A stretch of DNA of 64,000 nucleotides, from the NCBI RefSeq assembly GCF_000234665.1, contig NC_018329.1, positions 370,489 to 434,488 on the forward strand, given 5' to 3'. Origin of the DNA: Leishmania mexicana MHOM/GT/2001/U1103 (Eukaryota; Euglenozoa; Kinetoplastea; Trypanosomatida; Trypanosomatidae). Made by a program: the position numbers and the translations under genes. This document shows, one piece after another, positions 59,001 to 64,000 of this stretch. Below the pieces are notes generated by a model. The model had not been told where the DNA came from, did no database searches, and saw only the letters and a list, made by a program, of their open reading frames with translations. The first letter of the stretch is position 1, and each line of letters starts with the position of its first letter.

Positions 59001-62000
59001 AGCGAAAGCTGCGCCTGTCCACCATGCATGCAGAGGAGATGCTGCAGCCAGGGCCACTGCAGTCGTACCTCGTGAACCCGCAGCCACGGCACAACCTCAG
59101 GGGTTATCCACCCCAGTTGGCGCGAGTAAGCCGTGGGCACCGCTGTCACGCTGTTCGGTTCAGTCCCAGGTGAGGGCATTGGATGATACCAGAGCTGCGG
59201 ATAGTCGTGCAACTTCCTGAGTGTGCCAAGGAATGACCTTGTGCGCGCTGCCGACGCCGTCGTGTGGCGACCTTTGCTGCTGAGCAAGCGACGTGTGACC
59301 GAGGCACACCATGAGCTCGCTTCTCCAGAGCAAGGTAACCGCGCCACAGCGGTGGCTTGAGGCACGCGGCGCCACTCGACCAGCACAAAGCCGTTGCACA
59401 CAGCAGGGAAGAAGTGCTTCTGAAAGCTAGCTTTGCCATTGGCCGTGGCGGAGGCTGTCACTGGCCTGGCAGCCGCCCCGGGGGTCCACAGTAACGGTAG
59501 CCAGGCACACCCCTCGCCAGATGACCGACACAGCAGCCTTCGCAGCAGCCAACTCGACACGGTTGTGGTGCCGAGCAGCATCGCCCGTCCCTCAGACACC
59601 CCGCCGAGCCGTCCCCGCGCAGAGCCCCTCTCTGCGTCCTGCGGCGTTGCCTCCCTGCCGTCGCCGCCAAGACGGTACTGGCAAAGGTCAAACACGCGAA
59701 GGTGAAGACTCGACAACAATGCGAGGCCGCAACGAAACGTGTGCCGCCAGCGAGGATAATTTGTGTGTGCAACAGAGTCCGTGACGGGCAGCACCGCGTT
59801 CGGCTCCGCGCCTGTAACGACAGTCCACGTCCGGGTATCGTAGGCGCTTCGTGCCTCAGCCCCCTCTCCACTGTCACTCAGCGGTGCGCGGCGCGCGACC
59901 CGGCCCTGCCCATCCGACTCTGAAGAGAAGCTCATGGCAGGGAAGTCATTGCGCGCCGCGGCTCTGAGGCGATAGCCGGAGCTGTGGGGCCTGTGCATGG
60001 CGGCTCCCGCCGTCGATGACGACGACGCGAGGGCGAAGACGTCAGCCGCGTGGGGCACCCACCCTGGGACTTGGTGGCTGGTCCCCTGTTGCCGCTGCTG
60101 CTGCAAAGCCAGTACCTCGCAGTACACGTGCGCACAAGTGCCATTGTTCCCCCAAGTCGCAGAGTCGTCCCAGCGCAGCGGTGTCGGCGAGAGTGGCATG
60201 CCGAGCTCCGTGGCCAAGGGCCGCAGGCCGACTCCCTCCATCACGCTGAAGTCCACCAAGGTGTCGTCGTCAACACTGATGCCATGACCCATGCAGCACC
60301 CGCCGTGCCCCGACTCTCCTCCGGCCTCCGCGGCGAGGGAGGAGAGGCTGTGCTGCGGCCCGTTCCACAGCTGCTGCACCGCCGCCTCGGCCAGCGAGGG
60401 CAAGAACACGGCTTCTATGTCGCAGTGAAGCCAACCAACGAGCAGCAGGCCGGTCGCGCTACGCTTCTGGCCCTTGTTGGTGCTTGATAGCGTGGCAGAA
60501 GAGATGCCGGACGACGAAGCCTTCCGCTGCTGCGCCGGTGTCGTCGCCGGTGGTGCGGCGTCAGCACTGGCAGGGGCGAAAAGGGGAAGCCACACATCCG
60601 CCACGCCGCCGACGCCGGCGTCTTCACCATGGCGGTGGCGGCTCTGCACATGCGCCGCAGAGGCGGCGTCGAACGGGGTCCACACGGCAAAGCCGAACAC
60701 GTCCGCTGGCGATGCGGCGCCGTGCACTGTGAAGAGAAGCGACGAAGCTGTGTCACGCGTGAGGACTGCGTGAAAGCTAATGTTGTACTGCATGACAGGG
60801 GCGCGATGTGCGACAGGTGTGCCGTGCGCGCCGTCAGCTCCTACAGCGGCGGCCCCCTCGACTACCACACCATCACAGCCACCAGTGACCGAAATCGACG
60901 TTGGTGGGCAATAGCGGCTCTCTGGCGTATCGGCCAACTCGTGGGCGAAGAGGATCGCAGCGGCACCCCTCACCACCACAGAGCACACTATCAGTGCCTC
61001 CATCGCGTGCCCTCTCGGCGCCAACTCCCCGCCGCACCAGCGCTGCAGAGGAGCAGTGGCGACACTCGCCGTCCGCACCTCTTGCGGCTTTTCATTTTCT
61101 GCGGCCAGGTGCGACGGGATTGTGTTCCACAGCACTGTCAGCGGTCGGGACGGCGTGTGGCTCTCCGCTGTGAGGGCCGACACGGCACCGGTGAAAGCGC
61201 AGCGGCACACACGCTCATACTCCGTGATGGCGGTCCCCAACGATGCCCAAGCTGACAGACCCTGTTCAGCAGATGGTACTTGTGGAACGGGCTCCGGCGC
61301 AGCTGTAGATCGGGGCCGCGGCTCCTGCGCCCAGCGCAGGCGACAGGATAGCTGCGGCAAGGGCTGCCCAGGACATGCGACAGCGCTCGCTGCTGCCTCT
61401 GCCGTGGTTCCGAGTGCGGTGAGCAGCGGTGGTTGATTCGACTGGAGCTGGCACAAATCTGCCGGTAAAAGTGGCGGTGAGACTGCCAAGGGCCGCCAGC
61501 ACTCCTCAAGTCGCGTCCCTGTCGCCGGGGCACACTCGTCGCCACCACCGTCGTCCGATGCTCGAACGTGCACGCTGTCCGTCTCTGCTGTGGCCCCAAT
61601 GGCATGGCGCGTACCGTCACAGCCCGCTTCGGCCTCCCTAGCGGAGAAAGAGGGCAGCGCTGCTTCTCCTGCGAGTGGCAAGGATGAGGACGGCGACAAC
61701 GGCCCCGCCGGCCGTCCCACGCTTGACGGGGGCGTGTCCTCCTCGTCCTGTTGGGACGATGTCACGAGGCCCCCAGCCCCACCCCCTATGGTGCCGGTGG
61801 TGGCTGCAGAAGTAGCCGGCTGCGCATCCGCGACAGATGAGTCTGCGCGCGTTCCGCAAGACGCCGCCTCGCTTGGCCGCGTCGCCGCCGCACAGACGCA
61901 CGCATCGCCCAGAGATACCCAGCGCTCGCCCCGCTCCTCAAGCTTCACGTACAGGATTCTACAAGCGCCAAGAGAGCCAAGATGGCTGCTGTCTGTCAGG

Positions 62001-64000
62001 CCGCATCCCGAGGCTCGATGACTTGGTGCGTCACCACCACCGTCACCGCGGTCGCTGCAGTGTCCTGTTGTGCCTTCTGCTGTGATGGACACGATGCTGT
62101 CGTGATCACGCACCTCCGCCTCCTGCATGCCTTCGGCAACGCCCTCAGACGCGCTCTCCGGGAGCTGAAACACAAGCAGGTCGGACCAGCTGTCGCGCCC
62201 GTAGCCGCCTGTCGAAGGGTGTTCGACAATACCACCGCCACCGCATCCCAGGCAACGCCGCAGCGCCTCCAGGTTTGATGGCAGAGAAAAGACGGAGCCA
62301 GCCGCCACAAGACGCTCGCCGGCGCTGTCGTGCACGTATATAGCGAGCCGCACGGCCATCCACTTGGGGTCCTCCATGATCGGAGCGCCTGCTTGCGCGT
62401 TGCCGCCCCATGCGTCGGGCCACCCCCCTGCTAACATGGCCGCGGCGCCGTTTGCGAAAGCCGCCCTTGGTGCCTGCTGAGGGCAGTGCAGCGCTGAGCA
62501 CCAGTGCCGCAGCCCGTGCACCGAAACAAAGAAACACTGTCGAGGTGGGTGCACCATCAGCTCCTGCACCGCCTGGCGGAAAGCCTGCTGCGCCTCCTCC
62601 GCAGCTGTGACCGCCTCTTCATTGTACTTGACCTCGAGTCGCTTCGCCTCCCGCTCCTGGTGCAAAAGACCGGGGCTCGCGGCAACAGGCGGCTCCGCGT
62701 CCCACGCGCGCAGCCGAGGCAGCTCCGCTGTGGACGCCAAGAGTGTCCACAGCGGATGAGGTGCAGTGGAGGCGGTGGTTACCGCACCCTCCTCCCTCTC
62801 CTCCACTCCGCCCCCTCCTCCGGTACAACCAACAGCGCGATTGTAATGGTCGGGAGCCTCGGCGGCGTCTGCGGCTGCGGAGGGAGCTGACCCGTCGCCC
62901 TCCGGCACACCGCCATCGCTTCCCAGTACACCCATGCCGCTGGAGTAGTTGGCACCGTCAACCTCAGGCCACCAGTCCGCTGAGGAAGACGCCTTGGTGT
63001 TCACACTCACCGACACATCCAGCCTCGCAAACGACGTCGACGCGGAGCTGCCGAAAGCGGCCTGGCCGACGACGTCAAGTGGAGATGTTCTGTTCTGCTC
63101 AGCAGCAGCAGCAGCAGACTCAGCCCCTTCGCCCTGACTGCGAACGTCGCTGTCCTCCTCCCTCATCTCTTCAGCTCCGTCGTGAGAGGGAGCTAGCGTA
63201 TCGGCCCGGCTTATGAGTGGCGCCTCACCGTCGGCGTAGCTGCTCGTGCTGCCTCTACAACCGGCATACGCTGCAGCCTCGCCCATACCCTTGTTGCCGC
63301 TCTCAGCAGTGCCCGTTTCACTGCTGTGTGGTGTCCCCGTCGCGCTCCCGAGTCCCTGCGGGGGTCCACTGCCTTCGCTGCCAGCGGCACCGCCGCTTCT
63401 CATTCCGCCGAGCCCCGCCTGCCTCACCGCCTTGTCCGCGCTGCGGGTCGCGATGTTCGCTCGCACAGCGCCAGCTGTCGCCACCGGCGACGCCGCACTG
63501 CCTTCGCGCCTTGGCAGGTCCTTGTGCCACCCCGCATGCAAGGCAGAACGGCCTATGGAATGCTCTCTGGGGGTGCACTCTGCTGTGCAGCGCACACGGT
63601 GAACTTCCATGCGGCTCGTGCGCACTCCCTCCGTGGCCCTCTTGCGGCCGCAGCACAGCCAGCCCAGCAGGCCGCCCTTGCCACGGACAACCGGGGTGAC
63701 CTCCTCGTACTCGACTAGCTTGACTACCTCCGTGCCTGAGGCTTCTGCCGTGTCTCCGGTTACTGCCCCTTCTCCTTCATCATGCAGACGCGGCGCGCTA
63801 ACGATGACAGAGGAGCGGAAGCCCCGAATCGTGCTGCCGGTAATGCTCCCAGTGCTGAACGAGGAGCCGTAGCTGTAAGAGTAGAAGCTGCCGCTGCTGT
63901 CGTACCCATGGCGGTAGTTTGCGGCAGCGTGCAACTGCCACGATTCCGTGCCCTCCCGCTCTTCACCGGTGCTGCTGGCGCTGCGGTTGTCCGCGTCGCT
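47078..64000 (-). CDS. Giant protein with C2-like segments and C-terminal kelch-like region (5' end outside window)
   Basis: An uninterrupted minus-strand frame fills 16.9 kb (5640 codons to the stop TGA at 47078-47080). It is still open at the right edge, so the true start is beyond the window. Large parts are A/G/S/T-rich linker. Several segments read like C2 domains: around 62540-62170 (CFFVSVHGLRHW...); 59840-59365, where VTDSVAHTNYPRWRHTF, then LHLRVFDL and finally CNGFVLVEW follow the C2 strand order; 57690-57510 (LSVWVM...GVLWLPLF); 57150-56530 (ending AQWVPLV...AELLVQWRV); and 53975-53810 (ATVHLELCQASNG...). Near the C-terminus four kelch-like blades occur between about 48370 and 47300: LFHSATLVGRRIWLLGG, CHVAVTCGDRYVAVFGG, RYGHCVAP...YFVFGG and ASIILCVAGG, with a VHVYDTVQGTWS element. 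No transmembrane helix or signal was seen. Probably a giant cytoskeletal/flagellar or membrane-tethering scaffold; function is inferred only from modules. Confidence 0.85.
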   Translation of the reverse strand, partial: SDADNRSASSTGEEREGTESWQLHAAANYRHGYDSSGSFYSYSYGSSFSTGSITGSTIRGFRSSVIVSAPRLHDEGEGAVTGDTAEASGTEVVKLVEYEEVTPVVRGKGGLLGWLCCGRKRATEGVRTSRMEVHRVRCTAECTPREHSIGRSALHAGWHKDLPRREGSAASPVATAGAVRANIATRSADKAVRQAGLGGMRSGGAAGSEGSGPPQGLGSATGTPHSSETGTAESGNKGMGEAAAYAGCRGSTSSYADGEAPLISRADTLAPSHDGAEEMREEDSDVRSQGEGAESAAAAAEQNRTSPLDVVGQAAFGSSASTSFARLDVSVSVNTKASSSADWWPEVDGANYSSGMGVLGSDGGVPEGDGSAPSAAADAAEAPDHYNRAVGCTGGGGGVEEREEGAVTTASTAPHPLWTLLASTAELPRLRAWDAEPPVAASPGLLHQEREAKRLEVKYNEEAVTAAEEAQQAFRQAVQELMVHPPRQCFFVSVHGLRHWCSALHCPQQAPRAAFANGAAAMLAGGWPDAWGGNAQAGAPIMEDPKWMAVRLAIYVHDSAGERLVAAGSVFSLPSNLEALRRCLGCGGGGIVEHPSTGGYGRDSWSDLLVFQLPESASEGVAEGMQEAEVRDHDSIVSITAEGTTGHCSDRGDGGGDAPSHRASGCGLTDSSHLGSLGACRILYVKLEERGERWVSLGDACVCAAATRPSEAASCGTRADSSVADAQPATSAATTGTIGGGAGGLVTSSQQDEEDTPPSSVGRPAGPLSPSSSLPLAGEAALPSFSAREAEAGCDGTRHAIGATAETDSVHVRASDDGGGDECAPATGTRLEECWRPLAVSPPLLPADLCQLQSNQPPLLTALGTTAEAAASAVACPGQPLPQLSCRLRWAQEPRPRSTAAPEPVPQVPSAEQGLSAWASLGTAITEYERVCRCAFTGAVSALTAESHTPSRPLTVLWNTIPSHLAAENEKPQEVRTASVATAPLQRWCGGELAPRGHAMEALIVCSVVVRGAAAILFAHELADTPESRYCPPTSISVTGGCDGVVVEGAAAVGADGAHGTPVAHRAPVMQYNISFHAVLTRDTASSLLFTVHGAASPADVFGFAVWTPFDAASAAHVQSRHRHGEDAGVGGVADVWLPLFAPASADAAPPATTPAQQRKASSSGISSATLSSTNKGQKRSATGLLLVGWLHCDIEAVFLPSLAEAAVQQLWNGPQHSLSSLAAEAGGESGHGGCCMGHGISVDDDTLVDFSVMEGVGLRPLATELGMPLSPTPLRWDDSATWGNNGTCAHVYCEVLALQQQRQQGTSHQVPGWVPHAADVFALASSSSTAGAAMHRPHSSGYRLRAAARNDFPAMSFSSESDGQGRVARRAPLSDSGEGAEARSAYDTRTWTVVTGAEPNAVLPVTDSVAHTNYPRWRHTFRCGLALLSSLHLRVFDLCQYRLGGDGREATPQDAERGSARGRLGGVSEGRAMLLGTTTVSSWLLRRLLCRSSGEGCAWLPLLWTPGAAARPVTASATANGKASFQKHFFPAVCNGFVLVEWRRVPQATAVARLPCSGEASSWCASVTRRLLSSKGRHTTASAARTRSFLGTLRKLHDYPQLWYHPMPSPGTEPNSVTAVPTAYSRQLGWITPEVVPWLRVHEVRLQWPWLQHLLCMHGGQAQLSLRYPTAQGEMRLLAQCLLVPLRELVGPSTSTVCGGRPSRVHSRQTRDATALYGLVLSGAPSDDAAPPPSAAAPAEATLCLPASPLIEVQVWWYPRSGTGSAAGGGLVAPFRFIGRGEWRFPVHEEAAGMRGLVAGTGQGGFEEALNAHLTTAGEAGLACLSDGEEEGGAAMGLAPLPTALRSFFTPHEADLRVAPVHSTGLPQHLEGGVLTWRLMSVPRLLCDDWGKVPPAMPRPLPGSSSCVEGPCGDVRRPLRPSPAAVPASTWVWPDVGTPAVVHVEVCDMICFDHTDGPCIDAVHATATVQIAVSGTTCVGSPTETPSDESAAITAARCWMCPGDAPPPDASRVAYALSPVHNRAANAAGTWNDMGGYQQQYQLPTSQASWAVKTPLQPPQATAAAGGGEKGAARRAVPGVGASGHPTVEVQWPPRRFGWVDDAPPSLSVWVMTPPSLSRGAGAAGDTAAAATEVKERVWGAVRLPGLDAFTSTSGVLWLPLFQSYTASPLAAEVPRCTATEDMALSSISSGSGTGEHCGALSLSPPPSTVEWVHGGIAATAPPQSTRLPGDALDSLVMMAAPRAAIVVKHVGFVAVRYAHNMQRRAADAATTRGTEPSAAGPRALLVRVGSLHRRFPVRAAARHTLSPLSSPPPSVSCTPVSEAPLTPPSDAASTHRSSAWTALAAVDNAADTAAATGVLLDNASGDADVLLGFEAHQLWVRAPDADIGRDDSREASGSSRVAVFPLPRRDTGDGGSLQLRVQARVAASGVMATSTMYFDPGGDEATPEGAQWVPLVVRRRLHDEHGVGYDGEGESVVAELLVQWRVVDLSVVTAPPRSTFSPMSLQRLVREFCGGGDASCTYTVLPALSAATQIHRNSLRQSCAGAQQHAGFLRLPGSERRVQDTVTAEQASRVLSRVLCTTQPRHRRCVYWTLDQLFVQCSARQRRMWAALQRGTTASPQEVLVDGENDDAASAPIRFRLEVQLRWPAEWSAAWRGIASSSPRRVPLEAEMGAAASLSPAAAASATPTAGTVPLNVWIDSGEGVFAESSSPAAPGAAGADGAAAYASEERLLSCAALPPLCLVLPSAQDIDRVLGDLGLAARFSLTFALFLVPQWRGDKDSPEKRTSDVCVGTGRTPMAASPSVQFGLTSLLPSVSRRSGGGPPCADAAGADAKGGVETVPPLLRWRARVTESLPVSPPASSVLCTSPKVRDLTVDSGKAMGDDVARCGEQMPSWSFSSSLVSSSAAKEEVIEGDGRTQTTGAAAAPLLPRTPALAHVAVTRIELCGVDVSLARGAVQRHLRALPPATVTVMTADVTDAAAAPTDRRGGAGTEASAVHQLLPCLLPLRPTAASPPIHASSTPPLPMARLDETQPFPPPLERYMWSVDVCIAAPVSQLVFYVSVPVAALRSTRVEEAWLQPRSPSSEAEQQDADSQSVDARWRLWHGDQVNVVGKAAYALNLLDQVKGARRTCDDSRLISAAQTANCTRDVVLEVESLVHGRWLGRLWLQVDITAADLLMRDAASVFFTSRMTLSVQRCSGFAVGDVPLTYRAEETYVRLRERAALLCERRGRLPRRLRQQLKEIRQIRHQLRQGQSQQRDGVLANHVTPSTAGVVRLTSAWGEPGAGPSSTHTSNPFALPTAAELVRQRSRATTSSSSTCAPLLCVSRDTNTAHITNSATATVHLELCQASNGVTVAAGQVVLPLRSARTLWHDGAWHPPVSTVTSPLLMRVDLQPCTVSEMPTPHIRPVTPSGGEADVTATWVAHPARGDTWLTCICLKLTAGGDGAATPPRQLFLRWVYCFEATAYPETEHAVDMPLRLRSSSTANGHGGKSAQTPHACHRLGYSAPVYWSGAAMQLPRIGPVGATIRRVELLEVTPLSCAHLLVGGEAWGVAQPSPLRSKLPTRDACMTTRLAVHVWTVADELCFETGHRQAQDSGEDALMWLTCGGASAGGSGRCSPGYEVLLGLYTSSSLARCAAQLLQQRRLQATGAGMPIAPLALAKQPPRLPPHAGVNAPVACNASGPLKVDGSSSSPPTPHVRSHASTSSAKGVVVPGAVGSGGGVAMRALTFRCGGAALATLELGQVDTISCCVVAARGRRDRGAALRVHQLPGPENSSGAVDRPEASIVVLDAGRATSLLQERCSTEDLPQAAPGSSPLASAQLTATWLPTLELSRSTMVAPCATAAPPGADAHHSAQKARLQEVRGALLRVVLPLAQPDPVVAAAGDGKADDDAGSGSDDGVAAIKEEEFRIEVSVRGRRCGAGVDETATTAYYVSDPLCASDIFRSARSYGERSGIGSSADTTAAAAGGESPLSMSPSQWLSTLVMRLVQAPASAGTTGSATCERSEKGREAGPLSPRMAPTATMEVTWSLDVLGVLRTSACAAGVVLASAKCARRRADRDAGDGAHRAKAVFGSLARMADHTDEDDDASGGGMGMRQLEAYATWTDFFAAQDGVEKMRAAQAELRHWRCTIVGVEVAGVELPSWCSTGVETDADTEDEVYDIAQCTSLLAQLVLPMGAPSSAAGAHAEGQPTQDSDGTGHHYRRRVRSKGGLVMGVARATVTRMDRGARLDTETAPTSCYPATVKGGACSARSVAPVSSRSGPRRHRYTGTFTPLSWSMAVSDMIGQAAAAAAVHREGKGAAPTVGGAPAAGLTVWQLLGRAPASSFSARNSIDNNHSTAENTTQLVYNLGTTQLAGLLHECALYLVQVLGRWLSDVYTTEERDALLGAAALYPTQWMPLAPVTPIMGGTHGDARVRFKCAYSYHGPALLLPRSLSMVAPSCITAPRVLADAVCCAQLDHVQLAYTSLDGTEATATMTGPHCRNSASAAAAWLSRLSLVMRVRVTTERAVDGAVIHSRNVAQWHTRLASAPCGGAPLIAEAAWVGGTVAPFAPTASSSSSSSSAAPQPTPAPTAPVAAPVPVTVLPSAGRAAESPQDRGDEARQRIATAASAAPPSVTEVVPLLPTSSFFCWHPPSLEEAMEGYSVAQTSAAAPAAHATETTTTTLVEIVLVLADEKTEEGDDAVANSQGRLPGSGGGVVAGTVVGRGQLRLGSSSSKEVVWDAAEGRVESGWRLYAPLSVRLPVSAEAALPRSGCDAPTRAVAAGEGVQGEPHPLLAFSFDLLIFTAPSMAQVAALQASRAAQAEQRRRSLSVLQRTEEVLATLATADYLLHEQGNELNKGACSIAAGEPRMTLRQFSQMWVSRKPYQLLRVPPIVIRVDTFAVLDGVPSSSARRVAALSGGGNNKGGPTRLSQTLWTTLRRRVVRRASTHDVTDAVPCPSQRCSGGGFSSGTSDAAVSVEVQVWLVDEQTGEVRVPVWTLLSNGPPLRSSGGGATCNLSHIPSLASHLHAGRAILQNVQRLRLDWCSEDEGARSQSMSLLASLAGLLGSASVSYMATNGSACTWVSGGLRRRCAQHTRHGTCHASKVQGSAGGGNSDRGAVEPAPPLLRSAAHHTSPGRRCRQPLVPPRAAGVAAQPSPPPPPPGLDSCTASCQLDYALYGSHFLSCAAAAQDGQGTRPGWRCEAHASVTGPFSAASPSMNAGSRLFHSATLVGRRIWLLGGWMSPPGATTLPSTLAALVGTARLVERRRREVRQAVTHGSDNDATGDRLSPAPLMECSSRRASTSAPSARCKAGDAPSSASLRWCEVVQSVQCLNDGFPAPPVDTPSPSSQAEDSRDAAGATRRRLAAPPRLACHVAVTCGDRYVAVFGGLMAPTGTDDDEPVATSAVHVYDTVQGTWSAQYEPNTGDVQGEWPVARYGHCVAPVPGTGGARQPRSYFVFGGATTTPSCRTVLVPPAQLLWMWTPMQGVRLQHGSSGAVEDVSMHSAWRRVQLPVELITPLAGRFLSQLHAYSAVEVAAAVCGDEEPLDDGAAVPPEPGFASIILCVAGGMTAPALHKVPATSHDQWPFATEASAADAYRAFCERVEPWFAHPASDVASVLVACVCERQQQLPSLPAYSAPPSQVRTRTH
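47300..48370 (-). other. Kelch-like beta-propeller region of the giant protein
   Basis: Four blade-like repeats, each with an H/C-x(n)-I/Y-hydrophobic-GG core: RRIWLLGG near 48330, YVAVFGG near 47870, YFVFGG near 47655 and ILCVAGG near 47330. The double-glycine and the downstream Y-D...W signature in blade two (VHVYDTVQGTWS) are kelch hallmarks. The ~110-residue insertion between blades one and two is unusual. Propellers of this type usually bind protein partners. Confidence 0.7.

Noticed and set aside
1..64000. CRISPR arrays, bacterial operons, riboswitches or phage genes
   Set aside because: No spacer-repeat pattern, Shine-Dalgarno-led gene clusters or bacterial-type families. All firm genes and signals are trypanosomatid.

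Overview
The window is nuclear DNA of a trypanosomatid, most likely Leishmania. The evidence is: intronless genes with GC-rich third codon positions; long gene-free spacers full of (TG)n/(CA)n, (AT)n and pyrimidine tracts; pyrimidine-tract plus AG signals just upstream of start codons, as expected for spliced-leader trans-splicing; and genes arranged head to tail on one strand for tens of kilobases before the coding strand flips. No tRNA, rRNA, spliced-leader RNA or CRISPR array was recognised. Family assignments come from reading motifs by eye; no database search was run.

Layout. Positions 1-39051 belong to a plus-strand polycistronic unit. In order it holds the last codons of an upstream gene, a LYR/complex I B14-like protein, a hypothetical protein with a 534-bp internal duplication, an isopenicillin-N-synthase-like 2OG-Fe(II) oxygenase, Sec61 gamma, a 3-hydroxyisobutyrate-dehydrogenase-like protein, a kinase-fold protein that looks catalytically dead, a coiled-coil protein, frataxin, a 22-residue-repeat protein, a second coiled-coil protein, and an eIF4B/4H-like RRM/RGG protein. 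Positions 39052-41383 form a convergent strand-switch region with (TG)n arrays, a G-quadruplex-prone island and two C/G hairpins. From 41384 to the right edge the genes are on the minus strand: a CorA-type Mg2+ channel, an ER-type DnaJ (J domain plus zinc-finger domain), and one giant open frame (at least 5640 residues, running off the window) with C2-like segments and a C-terminal kelch-like region.

How the genes relate. Trypanosomatid polycistrons are not functional operons, and neighbours here share no single pathway. Three plus-strand products look mitochondrial (LYR/B14-like, frataxin, HIBADH-like). Two, on different units, belong to the ER secretory route (Sec61 gamma, ER DnaJ). Several are long, lineage-specific, low-complexity or coiled-coil proteins of the kind common in the trypanosomatid cytoskeleton. 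Control is expected to be post-transcriptional, so spacers were examined for retroposon-like (SIDER-type) and G-rich elements. The most distinctive items are the giant C2-like/kelch protein, the pseudokinase, the strand-switch architecture, the two repeat-expanded proteins, and two candidate small genes in long spacers.
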